From Lates calcarifer (lineage: Eukaryota > Chordata > Actinopteri > Centropomidae), in the NCBI RefSeq assembly GCF_001640805.2, contig NC_066850.1, forward strand, positions 16,923,036-16,987,035: DNA of 64,000 bases, written 5' to 3'. The position numbers and the translations under genes were made by a program. Every line of letters begins with the position of its first letter. The stretch's first letter is position 1. The notes beneath the pieces were generated by a model that searched no databases, had not been told where the DNA came from, and saw only the letters and a list, made by a program, of their open reading frames with translations. Shown one piece after another: positions 12,900-25,675 of the stretch.

Positions 12900-13030
12900 A
12901 GGCTTGGTGGTTCAGCTCCACATGTCCAAGTCCTTGGAAGACACTGAACCCCACATTGCATCATTGCTCCTGATGAGCAGGCAGTGTGTGTGTAGGTGAA
13001 AGTAACACATAAACGCACTGCATTTACCAT
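12900..13030 (+). repeat. tRNA-derived SINE body, degraded
   Basis: A degenerate 'ggcttggtggttcagctcc' start is followed by 'ggaagacactgaaccccaca' and 'ttgctcctgatgagc', the order seen in the tRNA-derived SINE class found complete at 27738-27938 on the other strand. Confidence 0.5.
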
Positions 13031-13161
13031 GAAGTGTCAGCGCTCGACCTGAAACAGAACCTGTTTGAACACCTTTCTACATCTCCACACAGTAACACTG
13101 GTGCTGTTATATTTCCACACTCCATGTGTCCTGCTGTAAACAGGAAGTGAAATGACAGGGA

Positions 13162-13186
13162 CCCCCCCCCCCCCCCCCCCCCCCCC
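13162..13186. repeat. poly(C) run, 25 bp
   Basis: Twenty-five consecutive C residues on the plus strand. Length may be affected by sequencing or assembly error. Confidence 0.95.
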
Positions 13187-13189
13187 ACA

Positions 13190-14965
13190 TACATATTCAG
13201 ACATACACAGAACTGACAGGGTTCCTCCTCAGGGCTGACCTTGTGGTTTAGACTCTTAAATATACATCGCCCTTCCTATGATCCCCTATGACACACCCTG
13301 TCATTAGAGAGTGGCCAGCAGCAACTGGTGAGTGTGTATGTGTGTGTTTGAGTCTAGAAAAACAGAAAAGCAGCTTCATATTCCAACTGAGGAAAAAGCC
13401 AGGTTGTCACTGGTCTCTTCTGACACAATAAGCTGCCTCATATTCTGTCATCTTCATTAAAGATTTGGTTTTCCCCTGTAAATAAACAAATTCCCAGATT
13501 CTATGTGACACAGTTCAGATCTTTTCATTGCTTTAAGTCTTGAATTTCTTGATCTAGTTCCCTTTAAAAGGCTGGGGGACTGAATGTAGTCTTAAATCAA
13601 ATCTCCACAAGGGCAGCTTTAACTTCAGACACTCTTCTAATTTGGTGAAGATGAGCACCACATGCCAAACAAGAACTTGTTAGATTTAAACATTGGTTCA
13701 CATAAGCCTTGATTTGGAGTTTATGTTTATGTCTATTTTATTTTAGCAGGGATAATCCACATCAATTAAATGAGCACTTGGGTGTATCATGTAAATATAC
13801 AGGCTATATACATACAGGCTATGCTGGCATGCTGTTTAAAATCAGACAGCTCTGTGTGGTTCCGTGTACACAAACAAAGGTGGCGTATTGTCCTTGACAC
13901 CAATATTGCGCGATCTCTGTGTAAAATGGGCTTCTGTCTCTTCTCTCTCTGCTTGACTGCAGGAGGAAGCAACAGTTCTTTCCCCAGCCTCAGGGGCCAG
14001 CTCTGCTCTCTCTGTGAAAAGGCCTGCAAGAGACCTTTTTATCAGCGGCAACAATGCAAGTGCCTGGCTTGCTAAAACTAAAAAAAGGAACTGGGCCTTA
14101 CCCTTAGATAACATCACACAGCTAAGAACAGGACAATTCAAACTTTTGTATTCACTGATGTTGGGCATTGGTAGGTGTAATTGTTTATTTGGTACTGGCT
14201 AACAGCAATATAAATATAAAACATTAATATTAATAATATAAACATACCATTGCATAAAGTAATAGGATTTAATTTATGTTAATGCTGTCTCTTGAACAGC
14301 AGCAGATTAGAGAGGGCTCCTGCTCTCTTGATGAGCCGGGCAGAGAGATAATTTAAGTGGAGCTCCTGGTTTTATACAGCCTGGTGATATCACGGGTCCT
14401 CAGCCATAGTGACCAATTATAGCAGGAGTTGGGGAATTTTGAAAAGGTGAAAGGGCCTCAGGAGTCTCGTCCTCCATTATGGCCCTACACTGAGCTCTGA
14501 TGTTGCAGCCATCTTTGATTCTTTGATTGATCTCGCTCGAAGCTTCAGTTCGCTGTGTCCCAAATCAGGTCCTTGAGTCGGCTTAATCTCTATCCCCAAT
14601 CTGTTTCCAGCTTTGTTTTGGCTGCTGGTTATTTATCTATTCAATTCATGTGTGGTCACATGCAAGCATGTAGCCTCCATACAGCAAACTGTTACAGTAC
14701 AGTTCAGATAAGGTCTGACTAAAGATCAGACATAGGTTATCCTGTGTCCTTGTGTTCTCATGCCAGAGCGCTTACTATAGGGATGAGAAAAATTCTGGGC
14801 CGTGCAGATGAATTTCAACACTAGCATGGAACATGTGCTGACTCACTGCATAAAAAAACACATTGGATGGTTTTCATGCCTTTTTATCACAGATAACATC
14901 AGATTTACCGAGGCTTCCAATTTAGGTTTTCCCATGACCGGGACAAACAGGCTCATGACCTGTAT
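13190..14965. other. intergenic, nothing recognised
   Basis: Several open frames of 60-108 codons overlap on both strands at 13.7-14.2 kb. None has a recognisable domain or exon-like splice context with neighbours. Confidence 0.45.
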
Positions 14966-14969
14966 GTTG

Positions 14970-15045
14970 AAGGTCCAGGTTCACACCAGTAACTTTTGAT
15001 TCCAAACCCCACGTCTCTAACCACTAGGGCACTGTTGCACCCTCT
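14970..15045 (-). repeat. tRNA-derived SINE head
   Basis: On the minus strand an A-box-like 'cctagtggttagagacg' is followed by 'ggggtttggaatcaaaagtt' and a B-box-like 'ggtgtgaacctgg', in the spacing of a tRNA. This matches the head of common fish SINEs. Loss of the CG in the B box indicates an old copy. Confidence 0.6.
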
Positions 15046-15620
15046 AACAAAACAACTAAGAGATGTTTTTCTCTGCCTTTGAGCAAGACACTTACTCCTC
15101 AGCTGCCGCACACTTGTCAGCAATAAAAAACTCCACAAGTGAGAGGGAGGATTTTACTGTACAGCATCATGGCATGGTTAGTCAGTTTTTCATCCATAAT
15201 GATAAAAAGTGTTGGCAGGATATCCAGAGTGAATTATCTGATGTGATGATAAATCACCCACTGATTTATGCAAATTCTGACATTTAGTGTTGAGGGCTAA
15301 ATGAACAGAATAGAGGCGGATTGCTTCCTTCATATCCCAGGCATTATTGTGCACTGAGGGTTAGCGTTGCCATAAAAATGTCATCTGTCATCAAGAGGGA
15401 GAATTTAACACATAAGGTGGCCTCGTGGTCAGAGAGACTGAGCTTTAACTGGAGGATGTCAGTGTCCTTCAGCAGGGTGAAAACACTGAATCTCTGCCAA
15501 ACAGGAGCCACTGCAGCTGAATGTCAAAGGAGTAGGTCACACCAGAAGAATATCATAACATAATCAAGTTATTTCAGTAGTAATAGAAGTATATGCAGAA
15601 CCTCCATTTTGCATTCAAGT

Positions 15621-15790
15621 TACAGTGACAAGGAAAAGTAAGTGAAGCCTGTGGAATTACCTGGTTTTCTGCCTTAACTGGTCATAAAATCTGATCTGCT
15701 CATAATCTAAGTCACAAATATAGACAGAGACAATGTGCTTCAGCCACTGAACACGCCCATTAAACATTTTCTCCGACTAAAATCCAAAGA
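15621..15790 (+). mobile_element. Tc1-like element, one terminal region (family B)
   Basis: It begins 'tacagtgacaaggaaaagta' and continues 'ggaattacctggttttctgc', the terminal region of a teleost Tc1-like transposon. The end matches, in reverse complement with about 4 mismatches in 27, the opposite end at 36379-36405. No transposase follows, so this is a solo or truncated end. Confidence 0.65.
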
Positions 15791-15969
15791 ACTTGTAAAA
15801 ACTGGAATGAACTACGTGATGTTAAGTTGTTCTCCTCTAGTAAAAGTAATAAAGTCTGAGTAACTGAATGCACAGGGAATAAACAAGAACAAATAAAGTT
15901 GTAGAGAGGGCTTCACAGAGCCTGCCATCTGCGGTGCCCTCCTCCTGGATCAACCATCAACCATGTCAG

Positions 15970-16050
15970 GCTCTTAAATCGCTAAATGTTCCACTACGTT
16001 CACCAGCTAGTCTCTAACTCTGTCTTTCTGCTGTTTGCTGCTGAACAGTT
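15970..16050. repeat. dispersed repeat, copy 1
   Basis: The block 'ttcaccagctagtctctaac' with upstream 'gctaaatgtt' recurs near 36510-36570 ('ttcaccagctagtctttaac'). Both copies lie within a few hundred bases of a family B Tc1 end. Confidence 0.5.
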
Positions 16051-17325
16051 GATGAGACTGAACCAAAAGAGTTAAGTTGTCTGAAATAAAACCAAGCTAA
16101 ATGAGCTGAAAGAGGCTAAGATGCTCATTTCGTTCTTAGTTTTGTGCTTCTTCCTTTCCTTGAGCATCAAGAATGACTAGTATAATCTACAGTATATGTA
16201 GCAGCTTTCAGTGTGTTTGTTAAAAATGTGCTGTGTTGTAAAGATTTAGCTGATGAGGTTAAATGAACTGTGACAGTTTGTATGTGAGATAATCCATCAA
16301 CACTGACGCATCCCCGCTTTGCTTAAACCCGATGGAGAGTGGAGGACAGTAACTGTCCTTTGCCCTCTGTGTCCTCACTCAGTGTCCCTCTGTGTTGACA
16401 GAAAAAGAATAGGTCTGGAGCGTTCACAGAATCTCCCCACAGAGTAATGGCTATCAGCCTTCCTCCTGCTGTCTCAGTGTGGGTTCGGTGCCAAATGAGA
16501 TTGATAACTGGCTAAATAAAGACAGATCGAACAGCGTTCCACTCCAAGAGCACTGGGCACCCACTACAGGCTGAGTCATCCGTCCTCACCAACAGCGCTA
16601 TCGATCTTCCCGTGTTGAGAGTACAGTTACCGTCAGTGCATAAGACAGAGGACACACTGAGGTGGGGGATGCAGAGGTCACAGTGTCACGTCCAGGCCGT
16701 CTACCTGCTGTCTCTGGGCTTTTCTGAGAAATGACATTTAGGCCAGTGAGATATTTTCTGTGTCACTAACCACTCTTTGAAGAGGACAGAGAACTGCAGG
16801 TCAAAGCAGATCAACGACATAAGCATTCAACAAATTCCAGAGGGAAACATTCCGAGTATGTCCGGTGTGACTCTAGAGGAATGTTACCCCAACATGTCAG
16901 GAATTTTTCCGTTTCCCCAATAAGAACACGTAGCCAATCTTTCCTCTGCAGTGGCACCCTCAACTCAGACAAGAAGAAAAGTCAGTTAATCCCATTTACA
17001 AAAATGTCAGTTCCCCATCTATAACTTTCAAACAAGATTTAAGTTCACCATTAACAAGTTCAGGGCAACCCCAGCTCATCATTTACAAGAAGATAATGAT
17101 GGTTAGCTGCTGTATGAATGCAGGGATTGATTTGTGAGCTAAAAAGCTGGAGTCAGTCCAGTTGATGTAATATCAGCAAGTGGTGTCTTCCTCTAGGGGC
17201 TGAAGGAAAACTGGGGCACACATGATCCCAGGAAAAAATGGTAAACAGAACTTAGATTAAATGTAACAAGGTTATCTAGATTATGTTAGAATACTTATAT
17301 GCCATTTTGCTATCTATATTAGCTT
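16051..17325. other. intergenic, nothing recognised
   Basis: No exon-like frame or known repeat was identified. Confidence 0.45.
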
Positions 17326-17765
17326 CTCTGCATTGGCTCCCTGTAAAATCCAGAATAGCATTCAAATCCTTCTCCTCATGTACAAAGCCCTTAATGACCA
17401 AACTCTATTGTATCTTCAAGACGTCATAGTACCCTATTATCCCAGTAGAACACAGCTCTCAAAATGCAGGTTTACTTGTGGTTCCTACAGTCTCACAGAG
17501 TAGAATAGGAGGCAGAGTCCAGCTATCAGGCTCCTCTCCTGTGGAACCAGCCCCAAGTTTGGGTTCAGGAAGCACATACCTTCTCTACATTCCAGATTAG
17601 GCCTAAAACTTTCCTCTTTGATAAAATTTTCTCTTTGAATAAGCTCTAAGCTGTTGAGGTAAGCCGTGAACCATCTCTTAGTTATGCTTCTATAGGCCGA
17701 GGCAGCTGGGGGAACTCCCATCAGCACTTCTTTTCTCTTCCTCTTTCTCTCTCCGTGCATTTATA
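17326..17765 (+). pseudogene. non-LTR retrotransposon 3' end (L2/Rex-like), decayed
   Basis: Translation of the start gives LHWLPVKSRIAFK, a hallmark near the C-terminus of CR1/L2/Rex-type LINE ORF2. It is followed by frameshifts. DNA blocks 'tgtacaaagcccttaatgac' and 'tgtggttcctacagtctc' are shared with a second copy at 59215-59540. A downstream pyrimidine-rich stretch ends near 'ccgtgcatttatatcacac'. It is truncated and non-functional. Confidence 0.7.
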
Positions 17766-17769
17766 TCAC

Positions 17770-18584
17770 ACAGCAAGTTGCATGCATAACAGTTAAATGT
17801 TATCCTCAATCCAATAACTGTCAACATGCTAACAGTACCCTATCTGTAAACATACACAACAACAAAGTTCAGGGCGTATACTGAATCAAATCAGTACATT
17901 ACACAAGCAAAGATGAGAATGCCTTGCTCAGCTGCACTGTGCTGTTAAGGTTAAGTTACATTAAGTCTGTGAAAGGAAAAAAAGACAATGCCTTTTTGGT
18001 GTGCTGCTTTGCGAGGCCCTGTTGTTGTCTTGACTGTACCTACTTCTTAGAACTCACATCACATCACATCATAACTGTGGAAAGTACAGCGTGTCGGTTA
18101 TCCTATACATGACATTAAACTCGATTCATTTTGTTACCAGTTCCTCAAATACCGTCAGTGGTTAATCAGATGTCAATTGTTTTCCAGTAGAACTGATAGG
18201 AGGGGATGACAGTTTGTCATGTAAAAGAAAAGCAAAGCTTTTCAGAAAAGGTGTAAGAACCACTGATTTAACACATATTTAAAATCAGCTGTTGTCAACT
18301 GGCATCAATACACTTCACATCAACTAGCTTGTACAATGTGCTGCCCAGCCATGCCTAAAGGATCTGAAAAGTTTATATCTGGTCCAAACGGCCACATTGG
18401 AAGATGATGTGAAAAGCCTGCCATTATAGCCTCCTCGTGACTACATCACTGCCTCTCCCTGATCTGTCTCCAAAACCTCAGTCTTTTGTGTGCGATGAAT
18501 TGCAGAAACGGGAATAGCACACTTCCGCACAGTCTGCTCTTGAAGGTAAACACAGGGTTGCACTTCACTGTACATAACAACATC

Positions 18585-18627
<43 letters not shown>

Positions 18628-21600
18628 GTCTGTCTGTCATCTACCTGTCCATCTGTCCATCCATCTGTTTGTCCATTGTCAGCACCACTCCACAAACCTT
18701 CTGCTCTGTTGCCTCATGGTGCAGCTTAATCTCCCTGTTTTCAGTGTGGCACACTGTTTGACATGCCTGAGCACCTTGGCTTGACTGTTAAGACACACAG
18801 GCCTCCGGAGAAATCTGTTTCCAATTACGCTGTGTATGAAGCATCTATTGTTTTCTCAAACGCCTTGGGTGCTGCTGTGGGATTTGAAAGCTGGCTGTTG
18901 GCCACTGCCAGAACCTCCCAAAGGCCCCCTATGTCTGGAGGCTCCACATTAATATACAGCTAATAGCCCCAAGGGAGGCTGGATGACTGACAGAGGGAGG
19001 GTGGGAAGGTGGGTGGGGGTTAGATTTCACAGGCCCTCTGTTCCCATCTGGGTCACTTCTGCTGAACTGACAGACCAAGAGGAGCGTACAGTACAGTGCC
19101 CCCAAAACTTCACAGCTCAATCTATCAAGCTAGCACTGTGTCCCATTGACCTTATTAAGAACAAACTGTCTGGACTCAAATAAAGGGGTGTTGTTAAACA
19201 CAGCACATGCTCCCACACCAGCAAAAAACATACTAATCATAGGTTCTCCCTTCAATAATAAAAGAGTGCAGCCTGAAGCGAGCCAGGCATGTGTTGTTCA
19301 GCTCTCTGATAATGAGGTATTTTAGATGCTGTAATGTGATACAAAGAACACAACAGATTCTCTCAGCCAGTTAGAAAATCCATAAGCATGAATAATCTAT
19401 ATCCGCTGCCTTTAGCCTTGATCACATGAGACGTGAGAAAATCCATTTGACAATTCTGAAAAGTGGTGAAGAGTGTTGGGAATGCTCCTCACTGCGTTCA
19501 AAGAGATACTGCAAATCCATCGGTTATACAACCCAGGACTCTGACATTAGACGCAGCTCATGGTCTGTAGGTACCTTTTTTTTTCCCTTTTGATCCTATA
19601 ACTGCCTCTTTCTGTTTCCAAGAAAGACACACCTTGTGACATTCACCTTTGAAGCTGTATCTCATTTCCATGCTGCCATTTTATCTTTGCTGTTTTCATG
19701 AGAAGCCACACAATAGCAGAGACATGCCCATGCTTTATCGGTGTGCGCTTGTTTCTTTATCAGCTCACTGACGTATGGCGAATTGATTCTGAGGTTACAT
19801 CTGAGGAAACTTTGATGTTCAATGATGTTACAGCCACGGACAGACAATTCACTTCACCAGTCCTCGTCTAAAATGGCAGCTGTTATGCTTTGTAGCCAAG
19901 CAGGAAAAACAGAAAAAGAAAGTGTAGGCCTGAAGCCAGGATGAAGTCACTGAAGTCCCTCCAATGCACCCATGATTACACTTTGTAGTTTTTTTTTTTC
20001 TAAATGTCTAAACAATGTTTGAGGATGTAACCTAATGCTGCGGACTCACAGTATCTGTATTTAATTGTGAGAGCAGTTTTTCAGGTTTAAATGTTCTTCC
20101 TGATAAAGTCAGAGCTGTATGTGCTGGAGGGGGCGTATGTGTAACATCTGCGTAGACATGCATGTTTTCCCAAACACGGCAGTCAAGAGAAGCTGATGAG
20201 CATTGCCTGGTCCTGTTGTCATGGAGACCATCTGAGAACACAGATCATATTAAATCATAGAAAACTAGCTCGCTGAAAAGATAACTGTGGCACCAATTTT
20301 CATGGCACGTATATATGAGATTTTGGTTAATACTCATCCCTGCAGCATGAATACCAATTTTGGTGTTGATATAGTCAAAACAGAAAAAGGTCTGTTCATT
20401 TTATTGTTTTTCACATTATGCTAATTAGCCCACAACAATCTAATTGCTGCTGATGCTGCTGACTTAAAACCATATCATTTCTGTTTGCTCAAGGTCTTCA
20501 AAGAAAATAATAACTCTTTGAAAATAGACCAAAAAAATAAATAAATAAAGTAACCAACTGCTGGCTCATGCCATACTTTTTCTACTTTTCTGCAGCAGAG
20601 AAGCACACAACTGCTGACTTAAAATCAAATATGTTGTGTTTCTTCACAACTTGCAATACACATAAGCCTTGTGATCTTGTTCTCCCCAAGGCAACTGCAC
20701 TGTGATTTGGTTTTGCAGAGAGAACCTTCTCTCTGCTGGTACGCTGGAGACCAGGATCACACTGTTTTGGCCACTTTGGCCCACAGGATAGATTTAGCTG
20801 AAATCACTAATGAGGACTTTGCAGGCTATTGAGAAATTTCACCCTGTGTAACCTGCAGAGTGCTGTCATCGCAGTGATTGCACTGATGAGAGGGGCTGTG
20901 GCTGCTGCTGACTTGTCCTCGCTGGTAATCTCTTGGCCAGAATGACCATTAATGGTTCACTTGGCTGGTTCAGCGAATTCTTAGGGAATGGAGGGATAAT
21001 CAATCAGTGGTGCTTATGAAGTCAATAAACAACTTGAAACTAACATGACAAAATGGTGCTGATGCCTTGATTGAAGTGAAGAGTAGGAAGGTTTAATTGT
21101 TTTCCTATTATCCTGACTCTCATTTCAAGTATAATGACGACTGCATTAAAAAATAAAATACATAATAAATAGCTTTTGAAAAAATGTGGTGCAGACTCTG
21201 AAGCCCCAACCAACTGCTTATCAAACTGTGTCCAAATTGCACCAAATTCAACACTGCACTTCTTTGGGTCCCCCAGATTATACACAGTGTGCTCAGGCAT
21301 TTTTGAAAGCCTGAAAGGACTGGTCACCTGGTCATCTTGTTCCTCTTTAGCTTTTCATCCAGTTGCTGCTTTGTTAGTAAATGCCCTTATATGTGACAAA
21401 ATCTGGAGCCTTAACTGCTCTCAGTGGGTCAGTCAACCTCACATACTGATGACATGTGATGTCATTTTTGGCCATGTCAACCTCTTGTTGGATCTTTGTT
21501 GTTAGCCTTTTAACAGTGGCCTTTAGTTGCAGTTTTCTGTGGTGATGACTGCCACAGCGTGGTCACTGCTCTGACCATGCTCCTCCTGTGAATCCATTCT

Positions 21601-24600
21601 CCCTCCTCGATTTTCCGCAGAGTGACAAAAACATTTTTCTTCCCCATCTTTAATACTGAACCTCATCCAGGGGAATAGGCTGCTCCATTTGGGCCTGAAC
21701 ACTCAACATTTTTGCTTCTTTTTGGCTGGACTCACTGCATCAGTGGTCACTGTGGGAAATCTGTATGCCACACTCATCATCATCATTGTCAGTGGACCTG
21801 CTTGGTTTAAAAAAAAAAACAACCTTTTTTTTGCTTGTGTGGCCATGTCTGATCGCTCACTTGTTACTGTTACAGTGGGTGCAGTTTATCAGAGTGAATG
21901 AAACAAACATGATGGTTATTTTGTTTCTGCAAATAAGGCCCAGGTTAAACAATACAGGAGGTATCCTGGCAACAGAGAGTGTCACAGGAGATGCTCCATA
22001 ACCTCTAGTTTAATTAAGACACAACACACAGTGATTGTCCACCTGAGTCACTTTTACCTACCAGCAGGTGACTGGGTTGTTAGACTGGGTTAATTAGTGT
22101 AAATTAGGGGTTGAGGGCCTGTCGATTGTGGTTGTGCCAGAGTCAGAGGGACACACAGGATCATGAAGAGAGCCTTACACGATACTGGGTGCTCTTCATT
22201 TGACTGATGTTTGTGTTCTCACCTCTCCTCTACACTGCACTTGGTTATCGTCTGGTTTGGACCCAGGAACCAGGAACACTGGTCTCTTCCCTTTTGGACT
22301 CCTTTAATGGTCAAACTCGCTGGGAATGTGCCAAATGTGGTGTAGATGAGGGGGAGGTTGGGAGAATATATTGATTTCAAACAGTTTGAGATCTTGTTTA
22401 CTCCTTTAACAGGTTTAGTAATGTTTTGTACTGTTACTTATTATAGTTATCGACTGGGTAATAGATAAAATCACTGTTATAAATTGATTTGTTATTTCCT
22501 AGAGTAGGGAGAGTTATAAACTGTATAAACAGGAATTGGAGCTTCTCCCAGTTTTTTTTTTTTTTTTCAGTCAATGCCTGCTGCAGTGGCTGTCCAATGC
22601 CAGGGGCCCAAACTAGAATGAGGCATAGCAGAGTTGTTTTCTTGTTTGTTTCCTTTATTTATTTTTCCCTTTATTAATAGGGAAGTTCCAGTTACCCTTT
22701 CCCCCCTTTTTTGTCCATTTTCCTTCAGGTTGGTCAAGCCCTGGTACTACTACTTTCACAGCTGTACAAACATAAAGGGAAAATAAAGAACTTGGGCTTT
22801 TCGAACAAAATTAAAAGCCCCTTCCTTTTGCCTTCACCTCTCGACCAACCTTACAGAGGGGTTGAAGATTCCATCTGCAGCATTCAGATCCCATGTGATG
22901 ACCACCTTTCCCTTTGAGGCAAAGTGACTACTGCTGTATGCGGAGGATGGTTACTTGTCAGCTACACCCCTGAGGACAAATGAAATCAGATGCTTTTCAA
23001 CTGGGTGACATTTATTTTGACTTTATTGGCCCATATGAGCCACAAAAGCAAACAAAGAGTTTAATTCCAAAAGAAAAGCAAATGTATGTTTCCCCCAAGA
23101 ATCTGACAGCTCTAATGATATCCATAAGCACTTTCATGCCAGTAATTAAAAATGGAATGAAATAGTCAAGTCGTACAAGTATAAGTACCTACAAAAAGAT
23201 CACAGAGTCATTGCACTGTGTTACAATGTTGTAGAAAGAAAATTGCATTAATGGCATGACAGAGAGAAATACCTTGTCAACCAGTGAATCTCAAGAGGCA
23301 CATATTGGAGTTTAAGAGAGCCACTGGCCATGTTCACATGCACATGATAGGCTGCTGAATGATTAGAATGAGGAGGTTGTTTGATTTAAGATTATTTCCC
23401 CCTTGTCATTCCTCTGGGAACTACACAGACTGACTTCATAATCAGGCTGCTTCATCCAGATCAATTTTCTCAGGTCTTTTAAACATACTCTGAAAAAAGT
23501 CAGAAATCTGGTGTTTACACTGATTATAAAATGAATCTGATATGAGTAGAAAATCAGACTATGCTGACACAAAAACTGCTAATTAGTTGTGTGCATGCAT
23601 GTAGACACTACGCATATGTGTAAACAGCATGTGATTAGCGTGCAAACACCCGCTGGAGTGCTCTGTGTGCACAACTGGACCCCCCCCCCACTGAGGATAA
23701 TAGACTTGACCCACGGTCAGAGGAGATGAATTAAAGAATGAAATGAAATGCAGGACGTTGATAGAATATACAAAGGATTTCGTGCTTTGCTTGTGTCAGA
23801 GAAATGTGTCAACATTTATAGAATATAACAGGAAGCAAAGGCTGTGAAGATGAAGGTCTGTAAAGATGGACATTGCTACACCTGGCCTTGATGGTGCACT
23901 TGACGGCTACATACATAACATTGTGCTATAAGACTGAAGCTAAAGCTGCACGCCCCAGGCAAAACGTCATCACCAGATGATGATCCATGTAGACACAGCA
24001 TTGCTCTACAGTGAAGTTGTTGTTTTATTTGTATGATATGGGAAAATGTAACCCTGTTTGGCTGCTCAGCTTATATAACTGTTTTTATTTTAATGTTAGG
24101 AAGCATTATTTTGGATGAGAGGACTACATTTGGCAAACATATGATACTATCTCTGACAGTTGCTGGGGTTGCTGGAATGTAAACGTCTTCAAATGAAATC
24201 TTCTGCAACTGCCTTGCACACAGACTGACAATTTTACAAAGTGGATGTGCAACAGGGCTTTTGTTCATGTCACCTGCAGCTCCACAGACTAATGTTGTGT
24301 TTAGAGCAGGTAAACATGCTGTCAAATCCGTTCCTTTGGCTCTTGTGTTTTTGGGTTTGCAAAGGTGAGAAAAGAGAGACCACCCTCCGAGCTCTTTAAA
24401 TACCAAGTACGACTCTTTTCACAGCTCCACGTGCACCACTTCAACGTGTGAATGAATCCAAAGCTTGCTGTACAGACATGCTAAGCTATGACTGGACAAT
24501 CACCGTTCAGTGCTCAGTGGGTTTAGCAAAAACTCAACAACTGGCTGTGACCTGGAGCGTGCAGTGTTGGCTGTCAGACTAAAAGATACTTTTAAACTTT

Positions 24601-24650
24601 AATTCAGTGAAATTTTCCTCAACATTATCACATTATTTATCTTAATTATT
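17770..24650. other. intergenic spacer, no gene recognised
   Basis: About 6.9 kb of AT-rich sequence. It holds the TCTA microsatellite at 18585-18626 and short homopolymers. None of the 60-110 codon frames here shows a recognisable domain or conserved exon structure. Regulatory elements of chst11 or slc41a2 could be present but cannot be seen from one sequence. Confidence 0.45.
18585..18670. repeat. (TCTA)n / (TCTG)n microsatellite
   Basis: A clean TCTA run to about 18626 passes into TGTC and CATC/TGTC variants. It underlies the artefactual 'ISIYLSIYLS' frame. Confidence 0.95.
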
Positions 24651-24658
24651 TTTATCAT

Positions 24659-24674
24659 TTTATTTTATTTTATT
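24659..24674 (-). terminator. candidate slc41a2 poly(A) signals
   Basis: Three overlapping minus-strand AATAAA hexamers, about 815-830 nt past the slc41a2 stop. No canonical AATAAA was seen closer to the stop. If used, the 3' UTR would include a 38-nt A run. Inferred only. Confidence 0.35.
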
Positions 24675-25045
24675 TCAACTCTATTATTTTGTGCCTGTTC
24701 CTACGTAAACATCATTCATTAGATTGATTTTTGGAATGAAATCATCTGACTTCTCTCAATTCAAAATAAACACAGTTACAGTGTTGGTCCTCGAGACTGG
24801 ACTTACTCGCTGGGTCAAAAAGGTTGAGAACTCAGGAGGCAGGTTTGAAACGGGGAGAAAAAAATGATGCATCAAAGTAAAGTGTATTGAAGAGTTAATT
24901 TCAAGCAAAAATAACAGCAGGCTTCACTTGTCTTGGCTTCCTCCCAAACTGTGTCTCTCTGCTGAACGCGTTGATGCAAAGCAGTAATACACAAACAAAT
25001 GTTGTGACATGGTGGGTGGTAAATCCTCAGAGTATATTCCAGCCA

Positions 25046-25091
<46 letters not shown>

Positions 25092-25489
25092 GAAGACCTC
25101 CGACTGATGCTCAGCTGGCAGAGCAGACTGCTTTGCCAACAGCAGCCAGGTTTCCTCAGCGTTGTAGGTGGTGGTTGGTGACTTCCTGCTCCCCTTAACA
25201 AAATCAGCAATATAATATGCAAGTGCTTTGGTGCAAATGACAAAGATTAGATTTGCTACTGAGAACAGTCTATATGTGGGAAATATAATGTCTTTCGTGT
25301 ATAGAAAAAAAAGAGCCAGGAGCAGAAAATAGTTCCTAAACCATCATGTGGTTTAAGTGAAGTTTCATCCAGTTTGTGAAGCAGAGGAATGTGCTGGCCA
25401 GTGGTTGAGAACACCCACAATCCCACAAGGCTTAAAGGCGTGTGAAGTCGGCTGGCAGACAGCAGGGTTCCCGTCATGTCACTATTACC
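24675..25489 (-). other. slc41a2: possible slc41a2 3' UTR
   Basis: Non-coding sequence between the slc41a2 stop and the nearest AATAAA cluster on the minus strand. It contains a 38-bp T run (A on the transcript) at 25050-25087. The real transcript end is unknown. Confidence 0.35.
25050..25087. repeat. poly(T) tract, 38 bp
   Basis: Thirty-eight consecutive T on the plus strand. On the minus strand this reads as poly(A) inside the possible slc41a2 3' UTR. Confidence 0.95.
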
Positions 25490-25675
25490 TCAGTCGCCAA
25501 CGTCGCTGTCCTGGTCTCCTATGAGCCACAGGAAGTGGAAGCTGAGGGCCAGCAGGGCAGTGCCCAACAGGTCACCCAGAGCGGTCAGGTAAGGGATGGA
25601 AAAACTGTCTGGGTCTTTGCCGCTCCGCCACATGGAATGCACCATCCAGTCTGCTATACACAACAACAACAACAC
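25490..25675 (-). CDS. slc41a2: slc41a2 last coding exon
   Basis: 61 codons plus TGA (25492-25490). It begins [20 protein letters not shown] after acceptor CTCTTGCAG and ends [17 protein letters not shown]. The first codons are a run of TTG repeats. This C-terminus is nearly identical to human SLC41A2. Confidence 0.96.
   Translation of the reverse strand: MLLLLCIADWMVHSMWRSGKDPDSFSIPYLTALGDLLGTALLALSFHFLWLIGDQDSDVGD

Noticed and set aside
13842..14168. Cluster of overlapping 60-108 codon frames at 13.7-14.2 kb as a possible gene
   Set aside because: Frames overlap on both strands with no homology, no consistent splice sites and no codon bias visible.
18486..18761. Frame with repeated ISIYLS
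   Set aside because: Translation of the TCTA microsatellite.
25088..25198. tRNA-like A box next to the 38-bp T run, suggesting a SINE with a poly(A) tail
   Set aside because: 'gctcagctggcagagc' resembles an A box, but no B box follows at tRNA spacing and the T run is on the wrong side for a tail in that orientation.
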